Positions 39,251 to 53,158 of a stretch of DNA of 64,000 nucleotides are shown piece by piece. The notes beneath the pieces were generated by a model that was not told where the DNA came from, searched no databases, and saw nothing but the letters and a program-made list of their open reading frames with translations. Source of the DNA: Thermothelomyces thermophilus ATCC 42464 (taxonomy: Eukaryota; Ascomycota; Sordariomycetes; Sordariales; Chaetomiaceae); assembly GCF_000226095.1 (NCBI RefSeq), contig NC_016474.1, positions 4,402,001-4,466,000 of the forward strand, in the 5' to 3' direction. Each line of letters starts with the position of its first letter. The first letter of the stretch is position 1. The translations under genes and the position numbers were made by a program.

Positions 39251-39827
39251 AATAAGTTAAATTCGTTAAACAAAATACCACTTAATACTCTCTATCTATT
39301 ACTATTAGCCATTGCTAGGATTAATAGCCTTGCCCTTGTCTTTATCCTAGCTAGGTAACGATATAGCGCCTAATACGTTATCGGACGCGCTAATACAAGT
39401 ATTATAAGCCTCCTTGATCTTGCCTAACTAGTAGAAAATATCGTATATAGAGTAAGCGATCTTTGTAAAACGCGTGAGTTTAGCCTTATTAAGCTTATAC
39501 TCCTCTATATCGTCTATATTAGTACATTTAAGATTATTCCGAAGAACTATATATAACTTCTTAAGATCCTATATATAACTATTAGCGATTTGCCTATATA
39601 TTAGGGGTAGAGGTTTAAGATCTAAGGACTTATAGAAGCTTTAGCTCTATCTAGTAAAGCCTTTATTAAATCTTTTGCCGACCTAATATAAAAAGTAAGA
39701 CTACTATTATAGTTAGTATAAGCATTATAAGAGCTATTAAACGTATAGGTAATTAGTATATATATCTTTATACTTATAAGAACTATAGGTATAATAGTAG
39801 TAGTAAGAGCTAGCGCCGGAATAATCG
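39251..39827. mobile_element. RIP-mutated repeat of unknown type
   Basis: TA-rich sequence between the copia relic and gypsy copy B. It shows neither gypsy nor clear copia parts. The minus strand has a slightly longer protein-like reading, but I cannot assign it. Confidence 0.4.
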
Positions 39828-40262
39828 TATCACGATTTGGCTACATAAGGCGACCCGACAAGGCATATGGAACCAATTAAGAACCACAAGATCCAAGGAC
39901 CAATTAGGAAGTGATCACAGTGATTATACTTCGATCAAGGCAAGCACCTAAATAATAATCAAAGGATCATAGTAGCAATCACACAATCAGGACCTAATAG
40001 GGAACACTTAGGAATAAGAGAACTAGACAAATATATTAGATAGTTAGTTACTCGTTCTAATAGACTCTAGGAGTTTACTAGTAATAGTAACTTACAATTA
40101 TAGTACTCATACCAAGCATCGTTAACTACTATAAGAGACAACTCTAGTGTTATTATAAACCCTTTAGCTTCACCGAATCCCTTAGACAACCTGCCTACTT
40201 GTCCTACTCAATCTACCTTCGTCTAAACCCTTTTAGAAGAAGTCTAAGTTAGGTTCGTTATA
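39828..40262 (+). repeat. 5' LTR of gypsy copy B (435 bp)
   Basis: The left half (U3) is unlike that of copies A/E and C/D; the right half, from the GTTAGTTACTCG stretch on, aligns with all of them. Confidence 0.85.
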
Positions 40263-43200
40263 CGTTGCTATCACTCCCTTTGTTCTATTATAGTTTAGAA
40301 CAGAGGTAACTTCGACCTCGATATTAATATAGCTACTAACATCATAGCTAAATAGCTGCTTACCTAGCTTAGTTAACTCTATTAGCAAATCTAGGAGTTA
40401 GATTAGAGAGATAAGGCTGCTTAAGCTCAAATTAAGGAACTCGAGAATAGCGAAAAGCACTTATAGAAATTGGTTAACGAGGCCTATACCAAAATCAAGG
40501 CACTCAAAGGTGCTAAAGCGAGCTATATTAAGATCGAACTATCTAGCAAATATAGAGGAACTAAGGAAGATTTTGTAGGATTCCTAATAAACCTCTAATC
40601 TTACTTCTAGCTTAATAATAACAAGTTTCTAGACAATAAAGCTAAAGTCTTCTATATAGCTATAAGACTAGAGGGTAAGGCACTTAGATAGTTTGAGCCT
40701 ATATAGAATGACTATCTTACTAAGGAAGATAAAGATAACCGAGACGTATTTATATAGGTAGTCTTTTAATCTTACGATTGTTTCGAAGAAGAGCTTTAGA
40801 AGGTTTTTAACGATAAAGACGAGAAGATTTATATATAAGAAAGACTTACTAATCTCTAATAGACTAAGTTAGTAGCCTCTTATGCTATATAGTTTAGATA
40901 GGATATACTTAAGTCTTAGCTTAATGATGAGGCATTAATATAACTATTTTATAATAGCTTAAAGGAAAAGGTTAAAGACGAGTTATATAAGTATAATCGG
41001 CCCAAGACTCTAGATAAATATATCATATAGGCTATTAGAATCGATAATTAACTCTATATATAAGAGTAATAGAAACGAGGTCAAATAAATAGAACTATAA
41101 TTAAGGCTAATGATAAGAAAAAGCAGGTATACGTTAGTACCTTATATAGGACGTACCTTAGAGCTATAGATATAAATATAATATAGAAGTAAAACTAGAA
41201 GAAGATAACTAAAGACAAGTCTAATATTACCTACTATAACTATAGAAAGAAAGGGCACTATAAACGAAAATGTCAAAGCCTAAAGAAAGAGTAGAAGATA
41301 GTCCTTAGAAAGGAAATTATAGTTATTAACGAAACTACTAAGAATGTTATCAAAGTAGTGGCTACGGGCTATAAAGATAGGGGTAGTAATATAGATAGTC
41401 TTAGATACGACGGCAATAGTAAAGACAAACAAGCACCGTACTCCAAACTAGTCACTATAGACCTAGAGATAGGTCTTGCCGAATAGGACACGGTAGGAGA
41501 GTATATACTGCTAATTTCGATTCTCCTAGCTTTGAGGCAGTGGGGTTTTACAGTTATATAGAGGCAGGATAGATCGTAGACAACCAATACCTAAGGAATT
41601 GAAAGACCCGGACCTAATGTTCTATTCCTCTAGGAACGAATCGAATAGTACTATAATAAAGTTTTCTAGCTTAATACGGAACTATATAAATAGGATAGAC
41701 GCTTAATTTGACTCGTCTAGTAGAGTAATAAGATAAGGGACGAGACGAGGGAACTCTAACGTATCGTAAAAACTATTAAAGAAGAATAGCCTATGATATA
41801 TAATAGGCCTAATAGCTATGTTAAGTACCTTGACGATTAGTAACTTAGTAACAATGTATAGAACCTAGAATACTAGTTTATGCGTGTAAACTATGGAAAA
41901 GACGAGCGTATATAGAAAAGCTATTAGAAGAAACATTCCTACCTTAGTATTAGGGTACCTATGGTCTATGTATAATGGGAAGGATTTAGAAAAGAATTCT
42001 AATACCTCCTAGGCAATGCTATACGACTATATCCTTAATACGAGGCATATATACAAGTGCCCTAGTTCCAATATATAGTATATAGATGCCGATACTACTT
42101 TTATAATAAATTCGAAAATAATTACTAGCTAATTTAATAAGGAAATGAGGATAGAAGCTTACGCTCTATAGAATAGGTCCATAATATGGGAAATAGAGCG
42201 GCCGAATTGCTTTGGAAGATCGAAGCCCGCGATCTACAAGGCATTACGATAGTTCTAAGATAAGCCTAGCCTAGGCACTATAGAATAGGACGAGATATAT
42301 AGGACTTGTACTAAAGCAACGATTGCCTTTATTATATAGATGAAAAGAAATCGCGAATTTAGGAGCTTTAGATAAAGCTATAGCACGTACGACGGAAAGT
42401 AGAATAGACTTAATAGTAGAAAGCTATAAGCACTTAATGGCTTACGGAAATAAGTACGATTGACGAAGCCGCTATTAGCTAAATAACCGAAGAAGTTAGT
42501 ACTAACCTAGGAAATAGGTCAGGGCCCTTTAAGGGGCCTGGAAACTATTAACGCCTATATAGTAGCAGGTAGTAACGTAGTATAGGAGGAACTAGCATAA
42601 GAGACTACTACATCGAGACCTCTTAGCAGAAATATAGGAAATCGCCGTAATCTTTGGATGACGGTAGTAAGATAAGCGACTATAAATAATAGCATAATGG
42701 AAACAGTACAAAATGCTTATACTAGTAGATAGTAGAGTAGGGATAAACCTGATTTCGCTAACGTTTGTAAATTAGCTATAGATACCCTAGAGAATGAAGC
42801 GGAAGCATAGCATAGTCAAAGGGCCATTTCTAATATAATAGATATATAGGGAGACTAAACTAATTAATATTATTATAGTAAGGAAGATTATAATAGTTAT
42901 ATTTAGTATCGTAGATATAGGTAATGATAAAGATATAATATTAAGGTTACTATAGTATAAAAATTATAACCCGGACATTAGCTAGAAGAATAGTAGCTAC
43001 CTATAACCCCAAATAGAGTCATATTTAACTAGCAAGATAGGGAGTATATAAGGATCGCAAGCAGACGATACTTAAGGGAAGGCATATCCTACAGATCTAC
43101 CGTAAGAGACAGACAGTAGTAGGCAGACCACTACAGACTCTAGAAGAAGCGGCATAACGACACCGATATTACAATAGGAGGAACGAGCTAAACTGCCGAT

Positions 43201-44582
43201 AGCTATTCTCTCCATTAACGAATGCGGAGCACTATAATTAGAGTAGTAGGTTAAGATAGGAGAAATCGCTAGTATTGCTATAGACGGAACTAAGTTTGTA
43301 TATTATTAGAAAACTGAGAGACGAGATAAGACTAGGGAAGTACCGAAAGAATACAAAAGACACTTAGCATTTGAACCGAAATATCTAGAAGGACTACTAG
43401 AATATAGCCTATAGGATTATAAGATTAAGCTTAAGGAAGGAGCACAATTAAAGTTCTTTAGAATCTATTATATAAGCTAGACTTAGAACGAAGAACTTAA
43501 GTAATATTTAGAGGAGAACCTTTAAAAAGGATATATCTACCTATTAATATTACTAGTAGGCTACCTAATCCTGTTTATACCTAAGAAAGATGGAAAGCTA
43601 CGGTTATATATCGACTATCGGTAACTTAATAAATAGACTATAAAAAACCGATACCCGTTACTACTAATCTTATAGCTCTAAGATTAGTTAGTAGGAGCCT
43701 AATATTTTATACGTCTTGACTTGCTATCGGCCTATAACTATATATAGATTAAAGAAGGCGACGAGTAGAAAACGGCCTTTAGAACACCCTATAGCTATTA
43801 TAAGTACCTTATTATACTATTTAGACTTATAAACGCGCTAGTGATATTCTAAGCTCTAATTAATTAAGCTATCTAACCCTTTCTTAACAAATTTATAGTA
43901 TATTATCTCGACGATATACTTATCTTCTCTAAGATAATAGACAAACACTAGAAGTACGTAAAAGTAGTGCTAGACACGCTATACGTATATAAACTATTAG
44001 TTAACAAGGAAAAGAGCAAATTCTACATTAGGAAAACGGTATTTTTAGGATACAAGATATCCCTAGGACAAATTCGGATAGAACCTTTAAAGGTTAAAGC
44101 TATTAAGAATTAGTTACGACCGACGTTAGTTATAGAAGTATAAAGCTTTATCGGATTTATAAACTTCTACTAGATATTCATTAGAAATTTCGGAGCAATT
44201 ATACAACCTTTATACAAACTTACTAGGAAGAACGCTAAATTCCAATGGGAAGAATAGCACAAGCAAGCATTTACGTAGATCCATAACGCCATTACTAAAG
44301 ATCTAGTACTAATATTACTAAATCCTAAGAAGCCATTTAAGGTAGAAATAAACGCTTTAGACTATGCTATCGGAGGACAATTGGGATAATAAGACAAATA
44401 AGGAAAGCTATATTCTATAGCCTTCTTTTCAAAGAAGCTCGATAGACTACGTCTTAATTATCCGATCTACGACAAGGAACTACTTACGATTGTCAAAGCT
44501 TTTAAGGAATGGCAACTATACCTTAGTAGTATAATTAAACTAATACAAGTGTATATAGACTATAAGAATTTGCGATACTTCA
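39828..44582 (+). mobile_element. Gypsy copy B, left part (5' LTR, gag, pol to RNase H)
   Basis: A 435-bp 5' LTR (39828-40262), gag-like region (about 40287-42551) and pol-like region (from about 42557) are collinear with copy A. It is broken by a great many RIP-type changes, so it is old. Copy C is inserted at 44582/44583, and the element resumes at 52142. Confidence 0.88.
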
Positions 44583-45013
44583 TGTCACGGAAATATATAT
44601 ATAGATGCTGTCTAAGCCACTGGCATAAATAGGCTAATCAAGCTAAAGGAATGATAGACTAATTAGGATAGGATTACACTTAGCAAGAAATAATCCTAGC
44701 AAAGGATTACTAGCTTACGATATAAGCTAGGTAAGCTAATATAGAGAATCACTACAACTACTAGTAATCCTAAGATTATATATATATATAGATAGTCACT
44801 CGTTACGGTAGACTCTAAGAGTTTACTAGTAATAGCAACTTATAATTATAATACTTATACTAAGCATCGTTATTAACTACTATAAGAGATAACTCTAGTA
44901 TTATTATAAACCCTTTAGCTTTACCGAATCCCTTAGACGACCTGCTTACTTGTTCTGCTTAATCTACCTTCGTCTGAACCCTTTTAGAAGAAGTCTAAGT
45001 TAGGTTCGTTATA
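44583..45013 (+). repeat. 5' LTR of gypsy copy C (431 bp)
   Basis: Same length as 51711-52141 and closely similar apart from scattered RIP-type differences. The U3 type is shared with copy D. Confidence 0.88.
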
Positions 45014-48000
45014 CGTTGCTATTATTCCCTTTGTTTTATTATAGTTTAGAACGGAGGTAACTTCGACCTCGATATCGATATAGCTACTAACGTTATAGCC
45101 GAATAGCTACTTGCCTAGCTTAGTTAACTCTATTAGTAAATCCAGGAGTTAGACTAGAGAGATAAGGCTGCTTAAGCTCGAATTAAGGAACTCGAGAACG
45201 GCAAAAAGCACTTATAGAAGCTGGTTAACAAGGCCTACGCTGGAATCAAGGCACTCGAGGGTGCTAAAGCGAGCTATATTAAGATCAAACTACCTAGTAA
45301 ATATAGAGGAACTAAGGAGGATCTTATAGGATTCCTAATAAACCTCTGATCCTACTTCTGGCTTAATGACGATAAGTTTCCAGATAATAAAGCTAAAGTC
45401 CTTTATATAGCTATAAGACTAGAGGGCAAAGTACTTAGATAGTTTAAGCCTATATAGAACGACTATCTTACTAAGGAAGACGAAGATAATTAAGACGCGT
45501 TTATATAGGTAATCTTTCGATCTTATAACTATTTCGAAGAAGAGCTTTAGAAGGTTTTTAGTAATAAAGATAAGAAGATTTATATATAAGAAAGACTTGC
45601 TAATCTCTAACAGACTAAGTTAATAGCCTCCTATATTATATAGTTTAGATAGAATATATTTAAGTCTTGGCTTAACGACGAAGTATTAATATAACTATTC
45701 TATAATAGCTTAAAGAAAAAGGTTAAAGATAAGCTATATAAGTATAATTAGCCTAAGACCCTAGATAAATATATTATATAAGCTATTAGAATTAATAATT
45801 AACTCTATATATAAGAGTAGTAAAAACAAGGTCAAATAAACGGAACTATAGTTAAGGCTAACAATAAGAAAAAGCAAACGTATATTAGTACCTTATATAA
45901 GATATACCCTAGAGCTATAGATATAGATATAATATAAAAGCAAGACTAGAAGAAGATAACTAAAGACAAGTCTAATATTATCTACTATAACTATAGAAAG
46001 AAAGGGCACTATAAGCAAGAATGTTAAAGCCTAAAGAAAGAGTAAAAGACAGTCTCTAGAAAGGAAATTACAGTTATCGACGAAATTACTAAGGACATTA
46101 TCAAAGTAGCGGCCACAGGCTACAAAGACAGGGATAATAATATAGATAGTTTTAAATATGACGGCAATGGTAAAGACGAACAAGCACCGTACTCCGAACT
46201 AGTTACTATAGACCTAGAGATAGGTCTTGCCGAATAGGATACGGTAGGAGAGTATATACTGCCAATTTCGATTCTCCTAGCCTTAAGGCAGTAGGGTTTT
46301 ACGGTTATATAGAGGCAAGATAGATTATAGATAACCGATACCTAAGGAATCGAAAGACCTGGACCTAATGTTCTATTCCTCTAGGAACGAATCGAATAGT
46401 ACCGTAATGAAGTTTTCTGGCTTAATATAGAACTATACGAACGGGATAGACGCTTGATTTGACTTGTCTAGTAGAGCGATAAGATAAGGGATAAGACGAG
46501 GGAACTTTAATATATTATAAAAACTATCAAAGGAGGATAGCCTATAATATATAATAGGCCTAATAGCTATGCCGAGTACCTTGATAACTAGTAACTTAGT
46601 AACGACGTATAGAACCTAGAATACCAATTTATACGTACGAACTGCGGAAAAGATAAGCGTATATGGGGAAGCTATTAGAAGAAATACTCTTACTTTAGCA
46701 TTAAAGTACCTATAGTCTATATATAGTAGGAAGGATTTAGGAAAGAATTCTAATACCTCCTAGGCAATACTATATAACTATATCCTTAATATAAGGTATA
46801 TATATAAGTGCCCTAGTTCTAGTATATAGTATATAGATGCTAATACTACTTCCGTAATAAATTCGAAAATAATTACTAGCCGACCTAACAAGGAAATGAG
46901 GATAGAAGCTTACGTCCTATGGAATAGGTCTACGATATAGGAAACAGAGCGGCCGAATTGCTCTAGAAGATTAAAGCCCGCGATCTAGAAGGCATTACAA
47001 TAGTTCTAAGACAAGCCTGGCCTAGGCACTATAGAACAGGACGAGATATATAGGACTCGTGTTAGAGTAACGACTGTCTCTATTATATAGACGAAAATAA
47101 ATCGTAAATTCGGGAGCTTTAGATAAAGCTATAGCATATATAACGAAAAGCAAAACAGACTTAATAGTAAAAAGCTATAAGCACTTAATAGCTTACGGAA
47201 ATGAATACGATCGACGAAGCCGCTATTAGCTAAATAACCAAAGAGGTTAGTACTAACCTAGGAAACGGGTTAGGGCCCTTCGAGGGGCCCGGAAACCATT
47301 AATACCTATATAGTAATAAGTAGTAGCGTAGTATAAGAGGAACTAGCGTAAGAGACTACTATATCGAGACCTCTCGGTAGAAATATAGGAAATCGCCGCA
47401 ATCTTTAGACAACGGCGGTAAGACAAGCGACTATAGATAATAGTACAATGGAAATAGTATAAAATGCTCGTACTAGTAGATAGTAAAGTAGAGATAAACC
47501 TGATTTTGCCAACGCTTGTAAATTAGCTATAGATACCTTAGAGAATAAAGTGGAAGCATAGCATAGTTAAAGGGCCATTTCTAACGTAATAGGTATATAA
47601 GGAGACTAAACTAATTAATATCACTATAGTAGGGAAGACTATAGTAGTTATATTCAGCATTATAAATATAGGTAACGATAAAGATATAATATTAGGGTTA
47701 CTATAGTATAAAGATTATAACCTAGACATTAGCTAAAGGAATAGTAGCTACCTATAACCCTAAACGGAGTTATATTTGACTAGTAAGATGAGGAGCATAT
47801 AAGGATCGCAAGCAGACAATGCTTAGGGGAAGGCATATCCTATAAATCTACTATAAGAGACAGATAATGGTAGATAGATCACTATAAACTCTAGAAGAGG
47901 CAGTATAATGACATCGATATTACAATAGGAGGAACGAGCTAAACCGCCGATAGCTGTTCTCTCTATTGACGAATGCGGAGCATTGTAATTAGAGTAGTAG

Positions 48001-50985
48001 GTTAAGATAGGAGAAATCGCTAGTATTACTATAGACGGAACCAAGTTTGTATACTATTAGAAAACTAAGAGACGAGATAAGACTAGGGAAGTACTAAAGG
48101 AATACGAAGGATACCTAGCATTCGAACCAAAACATCTAGGACTATTAGAATATAGTCTATAGGATTATAAGATTAAGCTTAAGAAAGCAGTATAACTAAA
48201 GTTCTTTAAGATCTATTATATAAGCTAGACTTAGAACGAAGAATTTAAGCGATATTTAGAGGAGAACCTTTAAAGAGGATATATCTGCCTATCGATATCG
48301 CTAGTAGGCTACCTAATCCTGTTTATACCTAAGAAAGATAGAAAGCTATAATTATATATTAACTATTAATAACTTAACGAATAGACCGTGAAAAACCGAT
48401 ACCTGTTACCGCTAATCTTATAGCTCCGAGATTAGTTAATAGGAGCCTAATATTTTACGTATCTTGACTTGCTATCGGCCTATAACTATATATAGATCAA
48501 AGAAGGTAACAAGTAGAAAACGGCCTTTAGGACACCCTATAGCTACTATAAGTACCTTGTCATGCTATTTAGACTTATAAATACGCTGGTAACATTCTAA
48601 GCCCTAATTAATTAAGCTATCCGACCCTTTCTTGACAAATTTACGGTATGTTATCTCGACGATATACTTATCTTCTCTAAGACGATAGACAAATACCAGA
48701 AGCACGTAAAAGTAGTATTAGACGCGCTATATACGTATAAACTATTAGTTAATAAGGAAAAGAGCGAATTCTATATCAGGAAAACGGTGTTTCTAGGATA
48801 TGAAATATCTCTAGGATAAATCCGAATAGAACCTTTAAAGGTCAAAGCTATTAAGGAGTAGCTATAACTAATATCAGTTATGGAAATATAAAGCTTCATT
48901 AGATTTGTAAACTTCTACCAAATATTTATTAGGAACTTTAGAGCGATTATATAACCTTTATACAAACTTATAAGGAAGAACGCTAAATTCTAATAGGAAG
49001 AATAATATAAGTAAGCATTTATATAGATTCGCGATACTATTACTAAAGATCTAATACTAGTACTACCAGACCCTAAGAAGTCATTTGAGGTAGAAACGGA
49101 CGCTTTAGACTACGCTATCGGAGGATAATTAGGATAACGAGACAAACAAGGAAAGCTATATCCTATAGCCTTCTTTTTAAAGAAGCTTAATAGACTACGT
49201 CTTAATTATCTAATCTACAATAAGGAACTACTTACAATTATCGAAGCTTTTAAGGAATAGCGACTATACCTTAGTGGTACGATTAAACTAGTACAAGTAT
49301 ATATAGACTATAAAAATTTACGATACTTTACGATAATAAAGGAGCTTAACAGACGACAAATACGATAGGCAAAATTCCTTACGGAATTTAACTTTAAGAT
49401 CCGCTATAAGAAGGGTAAAGAGAACGTACAAGCGGACATCTTAAGCTAACGAACGGATTATATAGAAGGACAAATGGAAACAATACTACCGTTATTCAAG
49501 GAACGAATAGACGGAACGCTATATTATGAAATATAGATACCTATAGAGAATGATCTACTTAACTTGTTCTTAGAATGTTACGTAATCTTTTGAGAAGAAA
49601 GAATTAACGAGGTATAATATTAAGCAGCACCCGGATTACTAGTACCTAATGGAGTAGAAGAAAGAGATAGGAAACTCTAGTACTAAGGCAAAGCATATAT
49701 CTATAACGGGGATCAATAGCTACGAATGATTTAAGAACTCTACAAGTTAAAGCTCGGAGGATATAAAGGAGTTATAAAGACCATCGTATAAGTTAAGAAA
49801 CACTACGACTTTCTATAGTTAATAGTATAAGTTAAGGAAGTTATATAGAACTACGACATTTGTAATCGAAGCAAAATAGTATAATATAAGCTGTATAGGC
49901 TACTTTAGCTATTGCTAATAGCTGACAAACTATAGAGTTTAGTCATGATAGACTTTATTATAAAGCTACTAGAATCTAAGGATACGGCTATAGGAGTAAT
50001 CTATAATAGTATTCTTACTGTAGTAGATTACCTAACTAAATAGGTATACTTCTTTTCCTATAAGGAGTCCTGGATAGCTAAATAGCTAGTAAACGTAATC
50101 TATTGGCAAGTTACATTAGTATATGCTTGGCTATAAGAATAGATTACTAATAGAGATACTAAGTTCATATCGAAGTTCTAGTAAGCATTAATATAACGAT
50201 TAGGCGTTAATAGCAAGCTATTAACGGCATATTACCCGTAGACTAACAGACAAATAGAGCAACTAAACTAAGTTATTAAGTAGTATCTCCGTTCTTACGT
50301 TAACTATTAGCAAGACGACTAGGTTATACTATTACTAATAGTATAACTCGCTTATAATATAATACTAACGGAAATAACTAAAGTTATACTATTCTTCGCG
50401 AATTACAGATATAAAGCAGACCTTAAGCAAGGACTAGAGGTTATAGTACCAGAAGTAGTAGTTAAAGCAGAACAAATATATATACTATATAAAAAGCTTA
50501 AAAAGGAACTCGAGTTTGTCAAGACTAGAATAAAGAACTACTATAACAAATATAGGCTCAAGGGACCTCGCCTAGAGAGGGGAGATAAAGTCTACCTAAT
50601 TATACGAAACTTATAAACTAAACGACCAAATATAAAGCTAGACTTTAAGAAGGTCAGACCCTTCGTTATCAAAGAACGAATTTCGACATCTAACTACCGA
50701 CTATCGTTACCGTCATCTATATAACTACAGATAGATATTTTTTATATTTCACTTCTTAAACTAGTACTAAAGAACGCTAAGGTTATTATATATATTGAAG
50801 CAAAGGACGAAGAGAAAGAATAGGACGTTAAAGAAATTCTAGATTTACGTATTATTAACGGAGAACTGTAGTACCTAGTCAAATAGCTTGATTTTAGACT
50901 AGAAGACAACTTATAGGAACTAGTTAAAAACTTAAACTACCCTAAGAAACTAGAACAGTTCTACCGGTAGAACCTAGATCGACTA

Positions 50986-51710
50986 TAGGCATTAGCTTAG
51001 ATAAAATGGTCAAGTTAGCCTCTAATAAATCTAGGCCTAAAGAAGACTAGTTAAACGGGACGTTAGCACCCTAGGACCGTACGTCACTAATAATATATAC
51101 CTTAGAATCCTATACCTTCCGTTCTTCCGCTTCTATTTCCTCTAGGGACTATATACCTTAACGAAATAGCTCGGAACCCTGCTCCTTTAAAAAACGTTTC
51201 TAGCGATAAAGACAAGCTAATCGGCTAATAGCTATCTAAAGTTAAGTCTAAAGAACGAAAAGGGCCTCTTTAATATTAGCCTCTTCTTATTCTATACGTT
51301 TTTATTTAGATATAATCCTCGTTACTATAAAAGGTCAGCTATAAATATTAAGGTAACAAACTAGGTTACAAATAAGTAAACACTACGTCGGAACTATTAT
51401 AAGAACGACCCTAACGTACGTACTCGCTATAGTGAGAAGAGCCTAACGCTATACGATAAGCCAAGTTCCGCTTAAAACACTACAAACACGGCATGAGGTC
51501 TACGCTAGAAGAATTAATAAAAGAAGCAAGCGTGGCACGCTGTTAGGATTTCGAAGATCGGCGCTTAGAGATACGATCTACTATCTTGTTAGCTACTAGC
51601 AGTATAGAAAAAGGGAAAAATTACGAGGTATATATAGAAAAGGATATTAGCGCTATTTAAAACGACCTAAAGAGGGCTTTCAGGTTAAAAGCCTTAGAGG
51701 GAGGGCATCG
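50986..51710 (-). other. Antisense-gene relic in gypsy copy C
   Basis: It occupies the same place as the antisense gene of copy A (after pol, before the 3' LTR). On the minus strand a Cys-cluster-like stretch (about 51420-51510) is followed by a coiled-coil-like stretch (about 51130-51250), in the same order as in copy A, although the nucleotides have largely diverged. RIP-broken. Confidence 0.5.
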
Positions 51711-52141
51711 TGTCATAGAAATATATATATAGATACTGCCTAAGCTACTAGTATAAACGGGCTAATTAAGCCGAAGAAATGATAGACTAATTAGGACAGG
51801 ATTACACTTAGCAAGAAATCATCCTAGCAAAGGATTACTACCTTATAACATAAGCCAGGTAAGCTAGTATAGAGGATCACTACAACTACTAGTAATCCTA
51901 GGATTATATATATATATAGATAGTCACTCGTTACGGTAGACTCTAAGAGTTTACTAGTAATAGTAACTTATAATCATAGTACTTATACTAAGCATTGTTA
52001 TTAACTACTGTAAGAGATAACTCTAGTGTTATTATAAACCCTTTAGCTTTACTAAATCCCTTAGACGACCTGCCTGCTTGTCCCGCTCAATCTACCTTTG
52101 TCTGAACCCTTTTAGAAGAAGTCTAAGTTGGGTTTGTCACA
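51711..52141 (+). repeat. 3' LTR of gypsy copy C (431 bp)
   Basis: It begins TGTCATAG, ends GGTTTGTCACA and pairs with 44583-45013. Confidence 0.88.
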
Positions 52142-52730
52142 CTTTATAACGACGAAGGAGCTTAACAGATAATAAATACGATAGGTAGAATTCCTCGCGG
52201 AATTTAACTTTGAGATCTGCTATAAGAAGGGTAAAGAGAATGTATAAGCGGATATCTTAAGCTAACGAACAGATTATACGGAAGGACGAACGGAAACAAC
52301 ACTACCGTTATTCAAGGAACGAACAGACGGAACGCTATATTACAAAACGTAGATACCTATAGAAGATAATCTACTTGACTCGTTCCTAGAATGTTACGTA
52401 ATCTTTTAAGAAGAATAGATTACCGATAGAGATACCAAGTTCGTATTAAAGTTCTAATAAGCGTTAATATGACGATTAGGCGTTAATAGCAAGCTATTAA
52501 TAGCATATTACCTATAGACTAATAGACAAACGGAGCGACCAAACCAAGTTATTAAGTAGTATCTCCGTTCTTACATTAACTACTAGCAAGACGACTAGGT
52601 CATACTATTACTAATAGTATAACTCGCTTATAACACGACACTAACGGAAACGACTAAAGTTATACTATTCTTCGCAAACTACAAATATAAAGCAGACCTT
52701 AGGCAAGGACTAGAGGTTATAGTGCCAAGA
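52142..52730 (+). mobile_element. Gypsy copy B, second part (pol, RNase H to integrase)
   Basis: It continues copy B directly after the copy C insertion, beginning with the target duplication. Collinear with pol of copy A but broken and shortened. It is cut at 52730/52731 by copy D; the remainder lies outside the window. Confidence 0.8.
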
Positions 52731-53158
52731 TATCACGGAAATATACATATAGATGCTGCCTAAGCCACTAGCACAAACGGGCCAATTAAGCCAAAGGAAT
52801 AATAGACTAATCAGGATAGGATCACACTTAGCAGGAAATAATCCTAGTAAAGGATCACTAGCTTATAACATAAGCTAGGTAAGCTAGTATAGAGGATCAC
52901 TACGACTACTAGTAATCCTAAGATTATATATATATATAGATAGTCACTCGTTACAATAGACTCTGAGAGTTTACTAGTAATAGTAACTTATAATTATAGT
53001 ACTTATACTAAGTATCGTTAAGTACTATAAGAAATAACTCTAGTGTTATTATAAACCCTTTAGCTTTACCAAATCCCTTAGACGACCTGCTTACTTGTCC
53101 TGCTTAATCTACCTTTGTCTGAATCCTTTTAGAAGAAGTCTAAGTTAGGTTCGTTACA
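52731..53158 (+). repeat. 5' LTR of gypsy copy D (428 bp)
   Basis: The U3 half matches the copy C LTR (an ATATAGATGCTGCCTAAGCC-like stretch), followed by the R-U5 half shared by all gypsy copies in the window. Confidence 0.85.

Larger units (their letters stand above)
44583..52141 (+). mobile_element. Gypsy copy C, full length, RIP-mutated, inserted in copy B
   Basis: 431-bp LTRs at both ends, gag-like region (about 45041-47302), pol-like region (about 47308-50985), then about 720 bp whose + strand has little likeness to copy A but whose minus strand recalls the antisense gene. The target duplication is CTTCA (44578-44582), with its RIP-altered twin at 52142-52146. Broken by many tens of stops in each frame. 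It is older than A and younger than B. Confidence 0.9.
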
